In this document: piece by piece, positions 55,745 through 64,000 of the stretch | Position numbering within the stretch: the first letter of the stretch is position 1 | Layout of the letters: every line of letters begins with the position of its first letter | NCBI RefSeq assembly: GCF_900106835.1 | Contig: NZ_FNNR01000001.1 | Coordinates: 471,182 to 535,181 of the forward strand | From: Arthrobacter sp. cf158 | Lineage (GTDB): Bacteria > Actinomycetota > Actinomycetes > Actinomycetales > Micrococcaceae | Direction of reading: 5' to 3' | DNA length: 64,000 nt | Notes under the pieces: model-generated | Databases searched by the model: none | Told to the model about the DNA's origin: nothing | The model's input: only the letters and a program-made list of their open reading frames with translations | Made by a program: the position numbers and the translations under genes

Positions 55745-55817
55745 CCGTGACGCCATGCGAACGGGCACTTGTCCCCATCGCGCATCCGCCTGCAAAGAAA
55801 GTAGGCTGTCAAAGCCA

Positions 55818-55840
55818 ATGGATAGCCCGGTCTCGGGTTT
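55818..55840 (+). promoter_or_regulatory. Upstream segment of giant gene B resembling that of gene A
   Basis: ATGGATAGCCCGGTCTCGGG at 55818-55837 resembles 49532-49555 upstream of the first giant gene (shared ATGGAT, CCCGGT, TC and GGGTT blocks). A TATTCT at 55868 could be a -10 element. The 247-bp gap 55745-55991 holds no gene. Low certainty. Confidence 0.3.
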
Positions 55841-55991
55841 CCTTGGCTGGCCGTGGGGCGCGTGGGATATTCTTAGTGACTGAAAATTCCGCCGCCGTAT
55901 GGGGGTACTGCGGAATGCACGGCTGCCGGCACATGTCGGTTGGCCCGGAAGTCGCTGGGGGGCGGCTAAACACAAAGGGAATTCTGGGGCT

Positions 55992-58900
55992 GTGACAACT
56001 TTCTTCGGCAAGCTGGGGCTGAAAAAGCGTCAAAACAAGAAACTCGTATCGGGCATAGCTGTGACTGCGGCAGGCGCCGTCCTCGTCGCAGGCGCTGTGC
56101 TGTACCCGGGGTTCAAGACCACCGAGGTGGACCTGAACGACGGCGGTGTGTGGGTAGTGAGCAAAACCAAGAACGCCGTGGGCCGGTTGAACTACCCGTC
56201 CCGCGTGCTTGACGGTGCCGTCACTCCTGCCACCACAACGTTCGACGTCCTGCAGCACGACGGCAACGTGTTCGTTGACGACGAGTCCGGCTCCACCATC
56301 AACCAGGTATCGGCCGCGAACCTGAAGCTGGGCGGCGATAAGCAACTGCCGTCGTCGTCCCAAGTCAGTTACGGTTCCACAGTCCTCTCGGTGACCGATC
56401 CCGCCCGCGGCAAGGTGTGGGCGTTGTCTCCCTCCACCGTGAACGGCTTCGACGAAGAAGGAACCGAGCCCGTCCTGACGGGCAACCAGGGCCTGGTGTC
56501 GGCAGTGGGCCAGGACAACCGCATCTACACAGCCGATCCCGGCAAGGGCGAAATCACGGTCACCACCGTTGATGCCAACGGCGAGCGGACCGACTCCGAG
56601 GTCACGTCAGTGGAGGACCTCAAGGGTGCGGGCGACCTCCAAATTGCAGTCGTAGGGGACAAGCCCGTTGTCCTTGACGCCGCTTCCGGAAACCTGTTCC
56701 TGCCCGGCGGACGCAAGCTCCAGTTGCAGGACGCCCGCGAAGCCAAGCTCCAGCAGAGCAGCGAAGACAGCAGCTACGTCGCCATCGCCACGCGTAAAGC
56801 ACTCCTGAAGCAGCCCTTGGATGGCTCCACCGCAGCAACAGTCAACGCAGACGGCGAAGGCGTTCCCGCCGCTCCCGTGCAGGTGAGCAAGTGTGTCCAC
56901 TCCGCGTGGTCCGGAGCCAACAAATACGTCCGCGACTGCGACAACGACGCCGACGACAAGAAGAACGATGTCCCCAAGGCCAGTGCATCACCAAGCTACG
57001 TGTTCCGCGTTAACCGCGACCTCGTAGTCCTGAACGACGTGAACTCGGGCAGCGTATGGCTGGTCAACCAGAACATGCAGCTCGTCAACAATTGGGACGA
57101 CGTTGTCCCGCCCAAAAACCAGTCCGATGACCAGGACCAGGAGTCTGCGGACAACAACACCATCAACGTCCTCCCTGACCGGACCAAGCCGAACCGTCCG
57201 CCGGAAACCAAGCCTGACGAGTTCGGCGTCCGTCCCGGACGGACCTCCATCCTGAGCGTCCTGGACAATGACTCAGACCCCGACGGCGATGTCCTCACCG
57301 CATCGGTGGGAGCCAATGGACCCAAGGCAGGAGCGCTGGAAAACATCTACGGTGGCTCGGCGTTCCAAATCAAGGTTCCGGCAGATGCCAAGCCCGGCAC
57401 GGAAGTCTTCGACTACAACGCTGCTGATGGTCGAAATTTGTCAGCGGGCGGCAAGGTGACCCTGCGGGTAGTGGCTCCCGAGGAGAACAAGCCTCCCTTC
57501 TTCAAACGCGGTGAGCCCACCACCATGTTGGTGGAACAGGGCAAGTCCGTCAGCCAGAACATCCTGACCGACTGGATGGACCCCGACGGTGACGACCTCG
57601 TCCTCCTCGACGCGAAATCGGACAACGACCAGGACCAGGTGAAGGTTCGCCGCGACGGCCTGCTCACATATCAGGATTCCGGCGCAGCTCCGGGCAAGAA
57701 GAACGTCACCATCACCGTCTGGGACGGCCGGGCCACCACCACAGGCCGTGTCGTGGTCAACGTCCAGCCACCTGGCGCCCTGGCGCCGGTGGTTAACGCC
57801 GATCACGTCACTGCAGTGGTAGGCCAGGACCTGGTCATCGCACCCTTGAAGAACGACGTTGATCCCAACGGCGGTGCCTTGCGTGTGGCCCACGTTGAAG
57901 CCGCGGGTCCAGCCGAGCTGGGTCCCGTGACCGACGGCGGCACTTTCACGTTCCGCAGCACCACGCCCGGACCTGTGTATCTCACCTACATCGCCAGCAA
58001 CGGTCCCCAAAGCAGCCAAGGCCTGATCCGCGTTGACGTGGAGTCCGGCAAAGACTCGGGAGCCCCTGTCGCCGTCCATGACGTGGCGCTCCTTCCGGTC
58101 GGCGGCAGCGTGCTCGTTGATCCACTGGCTAACGACTCCGATCCGTCCGGTGGTGTGCTGGTGCTTCAGTCCGTCACCGTCCCGGATGGCTCGTCAGCCT
58201 CGGTCAGCGTGATTGACCACTCCGTCCTGCGCGTCACCGACGTGCTGGGCGCCAAGGAACCGTTCGTGTTCAGCTACACGATGTCCAATGGCCGGGCCTC
58301 GGCCACCGGAACAGTTGGCGTCGTCCCGGTGCCGGCCCCCGCCGTCGTCGAAGCTCCCCAACCAAAACCCGACGAGGTCAACGTCCGCGTCAACGACGTC
58401 GTGACCATTCCGGTCCTGGACAATGACTCGCACCCGCAGGGTGAAGAGCTGTCCGTCGATCCGGTGCTGGCACAGAGCATCCCGGAAGAAGACGGCAAGG
58501 CGTTTATTTCCGAGAAGACCCTCCGGTTCATTGCAGGTCCCACCCCCAAGACCGTGCGTGCCATCTACAACGCGGTGGACCCGCAAGGCCAGAAGAGCGC
58601 CGCGGCGGTGACCATCCACATCCTGCCGCTTGAAGGTGCCCAAAACTCCCGGCCGCAACCGCAGAACCTTACGGCGCGCGTGGTGGCCGGTGGCAGCGTC
58701 CGGATTCCGGTTCCGCTGGACGGCATCGATCCCGACGGCGATTCCGTGCAACTCACCGGCATCGACAGCACACCCACCATGGGAACTGCGACGGCGGGCA
58801 GCAGCTTCATCGACTTCGTCGCCGCCGGTGACGGGGCCGGTACGGATACGTTCCGGTACAAGGTGATCGATCGCCAAGGTGCGGTCAACACCGGAACAGT

Positions 58901-61900
58901 GACGGTGGGCGTCGCTCCTCGTGGCGACGACAACCAGAAGCCTGCGCCCGTGGATGACGAGGTCAAGGTCCGCCCGGGGCGCCAGATCGCCGTGGACGCC
59001 ACAGCCAACGACACCGATCCTGATGGTGACATCATCCGCATCCTGACGGACAGCATCGAAGCCGATGCCGGCCTGGATGCCCAAGTCAGCAAGACCAGCG
59101 GCCGCATCCTGGTGACGGCACCTGCCGCCGAGGGGACCGTCAATGTCCGCTACTCCGTAGCCGATGACCGGGACGCAGTGGGCAACGCCAGCATTCGCGT
59201 GATCGTCAAGAACGACATCCCCCTGCAGGCCCCCATTGCCCGTGATGATCGAGTGACGTCGGCACAGACGCTCGGCAAGACCGCCGTGGATGTACCAGTC
59301 CTCAAGAACGACGAAGATCCTGACGGCGTGGGGGAGAACCTCAAGGTCAGCACAGGCTCGGAAACGGCCCGCCCGGGTTCCGAAGGCAACGTCATTGTTG
59401 AGCTCACCGAACAACCGCAACTTGTTCCGTACACCGTGGAGGACGTGGATGGGCAGAAATCCACGGCCATCATCTGGGTCCCCGGCATCGGCCAGCAGGT
59501 TCCGACGCTCGCCAAGGACGAGGTGGTGGAGCTCGTCTCCGGCCAGTCCGTCACCGTGGATCTGGCGGATTGGGTGAAGGTCCGTGACGGCCGCTCACCC
59601 CGCCTGACCCAGACCGACCGCATCAAGCTCATCGGTGCCGACGGCAGCGACCCCGTGGCCAATGGCGGTTCTTCCATCAAGTACACCGCCGGGGCCGAGT
59701 ATGTTGGGCCCGGTTCCATCAGCTTTGAAGTGACGGACGGTACTGGTCCGGACGATCCCAATGGATTGAAGTCGACACTGAGCATCCGCACCAAGGTGCT
59801 GCCTGACCCCAACAAGAACAACCCGCCTGTGCTCCTGGGCAGTGACGTTGAGGTGCCCAAGGGCGACTCGGCCAGCCTGGACTTGGGCAAGCTCACGTCC
59901 GATCCCGACTCCGATGACGTCCAGAACATGAAGTATGAACTGGTGGGCGCTGCTCCCGGTGGCTTCAGGGTCAGCGTCGACGGCCAGACCCTCAAGGTCT
60001 CTGCCGAGGATTCGGTGCAAATCGGCCAGGGCGGAACGGTCCAGGTGAAAGCCAAGGACCCGCGGGGGCTTGAAGCGCTGGCAACGTACAAGCTTTCTCT
60101 GTCGGCTTCCAACAGGCCCAAGCCAGTGGCCAATGATGATGTCGAACCGGACGCCCAGTCCGGGAAGCCTGTCACGGTCAACGCGTTGGCCAACGATTCC
60201 AATCCGTTCCCTGACACGCCATTGAAGATAGTCTCCGCGGTCACCGAAACGGGCCAGGGTACGGCCGAGGCCAGCGGTGGGAATGTGACCATCACGCCAT
60301 CAGCGGGCTTCACCGGAACCATGGTTGTTGCGTACACAGTAGAGGACAAGACCGGGGAGCTCTCGCGCTACGCCACAGCCCGAATACGCCTGACGGTCAA
60401 AGACAAGCCGGCACCGCCCACCACGCCCCTCGCCCAGAGCGTGGGGGACCAGACGGCCTTGCTGACCTGGAACGCCCCCGCCGACCGTGGATCACCCATC
60501 ACCAAGTACACCGTGTATGGCGAAGGCGGATTCAAGCAGGATTGCCCTGCCAACACGTGTACGTTGACCGGCCTGACCAACAACGTGAAGTACCACTTCG
60601 CAGTCACGGCCACCAACGCCATCAATGAATCCGAACGTTCTCCGGTATCCGCGGAGGTCCGTCCCGACGTCAAGCCGGACACCCCGGTTGCTCCGACCCT
60701 GAAATTTGGCGACAAGCAACTCTCCGTCGCCTGGGTACCCCCGGCCAGCAAGGGCTCGCCCATCAAGTCCTACGATCTCGAGATCTCCCCGGCACCGGCA
60801 GGGCAAAATCCGCAGATCCAAAACCTCACGGGCAACAGCCATGTCTGGACCGGACTGACCAACGGTGTGGCGTACAAGGTTCGGGTTCTGGCCCGAAACG
60901 ACGCCAAGGAACCTTCCGAGTGGAGCCCGTATTCCGCTGCGGAAACCCCTGCCGGAGTGCCAGCCACCCCGGCTGCACCGTCGGTGTCGGGTGCCGGGTC
61001 CGTTGGCCCGCAAAGCCAGCTGCAGGTCAGCTGGAAGGCGCCCAACAACAACGGTGATGCCGTCTCTGCCTACACCTTGACCACCTACCGGGGCGGCGCC
61101 GTCGTTGCTTCCCAATCGGTGGCCGCAACCTCGCAGAACGTCACGGTCGCGAATGCCGAAGCCGACTACACGTTTACGGTCTCGGCGACCAACAAGGCCG
61201 GCGTCAGTGGCGTCAGCCAGCAGTCCGCTGCCATCCGGGCAGCGGGCAAACCCGGAACCGTGGGGAGTGGCTCCGTCGTGGCCACCGGGGCCAGCGGGCA
61301 ACTCAGGGTCACCTTCACACCGCTCACGGCCGCAGAACGGAACGGCTCCCAGGACAACGAGATCACTTACCGTTGGCAGACCGCCAGCGGCTCGGGTCCC
61401 ATTGGCCGCGGCGGCGGCGACATCGGTGGCCAGCCGAACGGCACCAACGTGGTGGTCAACATCATCGCAACCTCTGTGAAGAACGGCATGGCCGGCGATG
61501 CCAAGGCGATCGGTACGGGGAACCCTTACGGTCCGCCGAATGCCCCGAACGTGAGCGGTGGGAAGTCTGCCAAGGGCGACGGCCAAGTGCACTGGACGTG
61601 GAACAACCCGAACATGAACGGACGTCCTTTGGACCATTACGAGGTCAGCCTCGATAACGGTGGCTGGACCGGCGTGGGCAAGGCGAACAGCTTTGACGCG
61701 GCCGGTGGCGGCTGGGAGAAGACCCATCAGCTTAAGGTCAGGGCTGTGACCGTACTGGCCGGGCCAGGAAGCGGAAACGTCGCTGCCACCAGCGGTGCTG
61801 ACCCCACCCCGCCACCACCTCCGGCTACCGAGATTCAGGCGCACAACAACACGTGCCCTGGAAAGCCCGGACAACCGGACACATACAACCCGAGCGGCCC

Positions 61901-62075
61901 GTCATGCGGCGTTGGCTGGGTGTCCCGTTCGGAGGGCAGGTTGAAGATTGACTGCACCAAGGACATCTACACCAACGGCACCCCCTGGTACCGCGTCACC
62001 GAGGGCAGCCACCCGGGCTGGTTCGTCAAGTCCACCACCGTGGACATTTACGGTGCCCGTCCCGGCGGCTGCTAG
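55992..62075 (+). CDS. Giant Ig-like/fibronectin-III surface protein B (2,027 aa), paralog of A
   Basis: GTG 55992 ([10 protein letters not shown]) is preferred; codons further upstream run through the promoter region. Architecture repeats A: KKRQNKK then one membrane helix (about 17-38), propeller-like head with [18 protein letters not shown] and [19 protein letters not shown], Ig-like repeats with [12 protein letters not shown] loops, FN3 domains from about residue 1470 ([18 protein letters not shown]), then a Pro-rich linker (TPPPPPATE, near 1940) and an SH3-like end ([18 protein letters not shown]) closing with Cys. The match to A runs the full length, so the pair is a tandem duplication. 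Its stop is 56 bp before moxR. Function unknown. Confidence 0.88.
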   Translation: MTTFFGKLGLKKRQNKKLVSGIAVTAAGAVLVAGAVLYPGFKTTEVDLNDGGVWVVSKTKNAVGRLNYPSRVLDGAVTPATTTFDVLQHDGNVFVDDESGSTINQVSAANLKLGGDKQLPSSSQVSYGSTVLSVTDPARGKVWALSPSTVNGFDEEGTEPVLTGNQGLVSAVGQDNRIYTADPGKGEITVTTVDANGERTDSEVTSVEDLKGAGDLQIAVVGDKPVVLDAASGNLFLPGGRKLQLQDAREAKLQQSSEDSSYVAIATRKALLKQPLDGSTAATVNADGEGVPAAPVQVSKCVHSAWSGANKYVRDCDNDADDKKNDVPKASASPSYVFRVNRDLVVLNDVNSGSVWLVNQNMQLVNNWDDVVPPKNQSDDQDQESADNNTINVLPDRTKPNRPPETKPDEFGVRPGRTSILSVLDNDSDPDGDVLTASVGANGPKAGALENIYGGSAFQIKVPADAKPGTEVFDYNAADGRNLSAGGKVTLRVVAPEENKPPFFKRGEPTTMLVEQGKSVSQNILTDWMDPDGDDLVLLDAKSDNDQDQVKVRRDGLLTYQDSGAAPGKKNVTITVWDGRATTTGRVVVNVQPPGALAPVVNADHVTAVVGQDLVIAPLKNDVDPNGGALRVAHVEAAGPAELGPVTDGGTFTFRSTTPGPVYLTYIASNGPQSSQGLIRVDVESGKDSGAPVAVHDVALLPVGGSVLVDPLANDSDPSGGVLVLQSVTVPDGSSASVSVIDHSVLRVTDVLGAKEPFVFSYTMSNGRASATGTVGVVPVPAPAVVEAPQPKPDEVNVRVNDVVTIPVLDNDSHPQGEELSVDPVLAQSIPEEDGKAFISEKTLRFIAGPTPKTVRAIYNAVDPQGQKSAAAVTIHILPLEGAQNSRPQPQNLTARVVAGGSVRIPVPLDGIDPDGDSVQLTGIDSTPTMGTATAGSSFIDFVAAGDGAGTDTFRYKVIDRQGAVNTGTVTVGVAPRGDDNQKPAPVDDEVKVRPGRQIAVDATANDTDPDGDIIRILTDSIEADAGLDAQVSKTSGRILVTAPAAEGTVNVRYSVADDRDAVGNASIRVIVKNDIPLQAPIARDDRVTSAQTLGKTAVDVPVLKNDEDPDGVGENLKVSTGSETARPGSEGNVIVELTEQPQLVPYTVEDVDGQKSTAIIWVPGIGQQVPTLAKDEVVELVSGQSVTVDLADWVKVRDGRSPRLTQTDRIKLIGADGSDPVANGGSSIKYTAGAEYVGPGSISFEVTDGTGPDDPNGLKSTLSIRTKVLPDPNKNNPPVLLGSDVEVPKGDSASLDLGKLTSDPDSDDVQNMKYELVGAAPGGFRVSVDGQTLKVSAEDSVQIGQGGTVQVKAKDPRGLEALATYKLSLSASNRPKPVANDDVEPDAQSGKPVTVNALANDSNPFPDTPLKIVSAVTETGQGTAEASGGNVTITPSAGFTGTMVVAYTVEDKTGELSRYATARIRLTVKDKPAPPTTPLAQSVGDQTALLTWNAPADRGSPITKYTVYGEGGFKQDCPANTCTLTGLTNNVKYHFAVTATNAINESERSPVSAEVRPDVKPDTPVAPTLKFGDKQLSVAWVPPASKGSPIKSYDLEISPAPAGQNPQIQNLTGNSHVWTGLTNGVAYKVRVLARNDAKEPSEWSPYSAAETPAGVPATPAAPSVSGAGSVGPQSQLQVSWKAPNNNGDAVSAYTLTTYRGGAVVASQSVAATSQNVTVANAEADYTFTVSATNKAGVSGVSQQSAAIRAAGKPGTVGSGSVVATGASGQLRVTFTPLTAAERNGSQDNEITYRWQTASGSGPIGRGGGDIGGQPNGTNVVVNIIATSVKNGMAGDAKAIGTGNPYGPPNAPNVSGGKSAKGDGQVHWTWNNPNMNGRPLDHYEVSLDNGGWTGVGKANSFDAAGGGWEKTHQLKVRAVTVLAGPGSGNVAATSGADPTPPPPPATEIQAHNNTCPGKPGQPDTYNPSGPSCGVGWVSRSEGRLKIDCTKDIYTNGTPWYRVTEGSHPGWFVKSTTVDIYGARPGGC

Positions 62076-62131
62076 GCCATGACATCAACAACTTCATTCG
62101 AAACCCCCACCACAAGGAACAGGATCAACCG

Positions 62132-63103
62132 ATGACCATGACAAACGAGCAAGCCGTATGGTTTGCAGAAACGTTCGAGAAGCTCGTGGCCAACGTGGGC
62201 AAGGCTGTCCTCGGCAAGGAACACGTCATTCGGCTGACCTTCACCGCGATGCTGGCAGAGGGCCACGTCCTGTTTGAGGATGCACCGGGCACGGGCAAGA
62301 CCTCGCTGGCCCGCGCGTTGGCCGCAACGGTTCAGGGTTCGCATAACCGCATTCAGTTCACTCCTGACCTCCTGCCGTCCGACGTAACGGGTGTCACCAT
62401 CTACGACCAAAAGACCCAGAAGTTTGAGTTCCACAAGGGTCCGGTGTTCAACAACATCGTCCTGGCCGATGAAATCAACCGTGCCTCCCCGAAGACCCAG
62501 TCAGCTTTGTTGGAGGTCATGGAGGAATCCAGGGTGACCGTGGATGGGACCACCTACGAGGCAGGCCGCCCGTTCATGGTGCTGGCAACCCAGAACCCGA
62601 TCGAACAAGCCGGTACCTACCGCCTGCCCGAGGCGCAGCTGGACCGCTTCCTGATCAAGACGTCCATTGGCTACCCGGACCACGCCTCCACAGTTCGCCT
62701 GCTCGGTGGAGCGAATCTCAAGGACCGGTCCAAGGAACTCACCCCGCTGATCACCACGCAGGCAGTGGCGGACATGGCGGACCTCGCAGCCACAACCCAC
62801 GTGGACACTGCCGTGCTTGAGTACATTTCCCGCCTGTGCGAGGAGACCCGCAATGCGGCGGAAACCCGTCTTGGTGTCTCCGTTCGTGGTGCACTTGCCA
62901 TGGTTCGCGCCGCCAAGGTGTGGGCAGCGGGTCAGGGCAGGAACTTCGTGCTCCCGGACGACATCAAGGAACTGGCGCCGGTGGTCTGGACGCACCGTTT
63001 GGTGATGGATCCGGAAGCCGAATTCTCCGGAGCCACCCCCGACGTTGTCCTCAACCGGGTCCTGGCAGACGTCGCTGCCCCGCAGCAACGCGCCAGCGCC
63101 TAG
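62132..63103 (+). CDS. MoxR-family AAA+ ATPase
   Basis: Encodes 323 residues. Walker A is EDAPGTGKTSLARA (about 49-62), Walker B is NIVLADEINRASPKTQSALLE (about 108-128), sensor 1 is ATQNPIEQAG and the lid holds GVSVRGALAMVRAAK. MoxR proteins act as chaperones activating partner complexes, usually with VWA proteins. Here the neighbours are the giant Ig proteins and DUF58, a combination widely associated with MoxR. ATG 62132 follows AAGGAACAGGA. It is 56 bp past the second giant gene and 59 bp before the DUF58 gene, consistent with one operon. Confidence 0.93.
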   Translation: MTMTNEQAVWFAETFEKLVANVGKAVLGKEHVIRLTFTAMLAEGHVLFEDAPGTGKTSLARALAATVQGSHNRIQFTPDLLPSDVTGVTIYDQKTQKFEFHKGPVFNNIVLADEINRASPKTQSALLEVMEESRVTVDGTTYEAGRPFMVLATQNPIEQAGTYRLPEAQLDRFLIKTSIGYPDHASTVRLLGGANLKDRSKELTPLITTQAVADMADLAATTHVDTAVLEYISRLCEETRNAAETRLGVSVRGALAMVRAAKVWAAGQGRNFVLPDDIKELAPVVWTHRLVMDPEAEFSGATPDVVLNRVLADVAAPQQRASA

Positions 63104-63162
63104 GCAAGCCCGGCAACGCGTCATCTCCGCACCTGCACCCCAGCCCTAACAAAGGTCCCCAT

Positions 63163-64000
63163 ATGTCCTCCAGCACACCCCCGAACAGGGCTGCTGATTC
63201 GCTCAAGCGCGCTGCGTCCGCACTTGGCGGCACGCTGCGCAGCCTGCGTGGCTCCGGCGGCGACGCCGGCAAACGTTCCACACGCCCAGGAAAGCCCGGA
63301 AGTCCAGGCAAATCCGGCACCCTTCGCCCCGCCGCAGTCTGGGCCGAAGCGGCTGGAACAGCCCGGGAAGCCCTTTCGCCGGCATGGCGCACAGTCCGGG
63401 CCGCGTGGCTGAAATTCGTCTGGCCCGTCCTGTCCGTGGTGAGCCTGCTGGGCTGGGTGGTCCTTGCCGCGGCGATCGGGCTGTGGTGGGCAGGGCAGGC
63501 CTGGGGCTGGCAAGAGGCGAAGTCGGCGGCCATGGTGGCGTTCCTTCTGTTCGTCCTGGCCATTGCATTCATCGTGGGCCGTTCGGCGTACGGTGTGGTC
63601 CTGGACCTCGCCCGTACCCGCGTGGCGGTGGGTGATGACGCCGTGGGCAGCATTGCGGTCTCCAACGTGTCCACCCGGCCGCTGCTTCCTGCTTCACTGG
63701 AGCTCCCCGTCGGTGCCAATACGGCCGTTTTCCATCTGCCCCGCATGAAACCGGCCCAGGTGCATGAGGACCTCTTCACCATTCCGACGGCACGCCGTGC
63801 CGTGATCGTGGTGGGCCCGGTCCGCTCCGTTCGCGCAGATCCTCTCCACCTGCTGCGCCGCCGCGTGATGTGGACTGAGCCAGTGGACCTGTACGTTCAT
63901 CCCCGCACGGTGTCGTTGGGTAGCTCGGCAGCAGGCTTCATCCGGGACCTTGAAGGCATGCCCACCACAGAGCTTTCAAGCGCCGATGTGTCCTTCCACG
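63163..64000 (+). CDS. DUF58-family protein, 3' end cut by window
   Basis: From ATG 63163 the frame is open to the window end (279 codons visible). A positively charged, Gly/Pro-rich N-terminus (residues 1-80) precedes two membrane helices (about 90-112 and 120-142), then the beta region typical before a DUF58 core (GFIRDLEGMPTTELSSADVSF at the end, the usual entry to the VWA-like domain). DUF58 proteins are encoded beside MoxR in many bacteria. The usual following gene is a transglutaminase-like membrane protein, to be expected outside the window. Confidence 0.85.
   Translation, partial: MSSSTPPNRAADSLKRAASALGGTLRSLRGSGGDAGKRSTRPGKPGSPGKSGTLRPAAVWAEAAGTAREALSPAWRTVRAAWLKFVWPVLSVVSLLGWVVLAAAIGLWWAGQAWGWQEAKSAAMVAFLLFVLAIAFIVGRSAYGVVLDLARTRVAVGDDAVGSIAVSNVSTRPLLPASLELPVGANTAVFHLPRMKPAQVHEDLFTIPTARRAVIVVGPVRSVRADPLHLLRRRVMWTEPVDLYVHPRTVSLGSSAAGFIRDLEGMPTTELSSADVSFH

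Noticed and set aside
58194..61874. Several long minus-strand frames opposite giant gene B
   Set aside because: Low-complexity translations, no start signal, and they oppose a gene with clear repeat domains.

Overview
The window is about 64 kb of high-GC chromosomal DNA. It looks like a Micrococcales actinobacterium close to Arthrobacter/Paenarthrobacter. The evidence is the actinobacterial biotin-dependent acyl-CoA carboxylase set (alpha, beta and small epsilon subunits with birA), an actinobacterial-type LexA/SOS box, frequent GTG/TTG starts, a NirB-CobA-HemD(HTH) set, levansucrase/levanase and a soil-type transporter repertoire. The genus is inferred from gene content, not from a marker gene. 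I saw no rRNA, tRNA, CRISPR array, insertion sequence or prophage.

Layout. 1-3.8 kb: partial GMC oxidoreductase, a small lipocalin-like protein and a DHFR/RibD-like reductase. 3.8-8.4 kb: umuD and umuC, each with the same SOS box in opposite orientation, separated by a divergent LacI regulator/sugar porter pair. 8.4-13.9 kb: nitrite reduction (nirB, cobA, hemD with a C-terminal HTH on the minus strand; nirD divergent on the plus strand), with an 11-bp-phased GlnR-like array between nirB and nirD. 13.9-19.1 kb: phosphohexose mutase, then a secreted fructan pair (levansucrase followed by levanase). 19.6-22 kb: purine nucleoside phosphorylase and a disulfide-less NAD(P)H quinone dehydrogenase. 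22-26.6 kb: MHS transporter, M20 peptidase, divergent LysR, and an MBL-fold hydrolase. 26.6-31.8 kb: nitrate uptake and assimilation operon (narK, nasC, nasB). 32-33.6 kb: a second MHS transporter.

33.6-48.3 kb: acyl-CoA carboxylase genes (alpha with maf; beta-epsilon with a DUF885 protein; then SDR and birA on the other strand), interrupted by a TetR-MMPL pair, a YbjQ protein and a dicarboxylate symporter. 47.7-49.5 kb: a PH-domain membrane protein and a class III adenylate cyclase, translationally overlapped after birA. 49.6-64 kb: two tandem paralogous giant surface proteins of about 2,030 residues (N-terminal membrane anchor, propeller-like head, a series of Ig-like repeats, fibronectin III repeats, C-terminal SH3-like knob), followed by a MoxR AAA+ ATPase and a DUF58 protein that runs off the window.

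How it fits together. The two nitrogen blocks form a complete nitrate-to-ammonium route: NarK, NasC/NasB, NirB/NirD, and siroheme supply by CobA/HemD. The sac pair makes and degrades levan. BirA biotinylates the alpha subunit of the acyl-CoA carboxylase. The giant-protein/MoxR/DUF58 block is the least understood and most interesting part; its adjacency to an adenylate cyclase and a CRP-like site hints at cAMP control.
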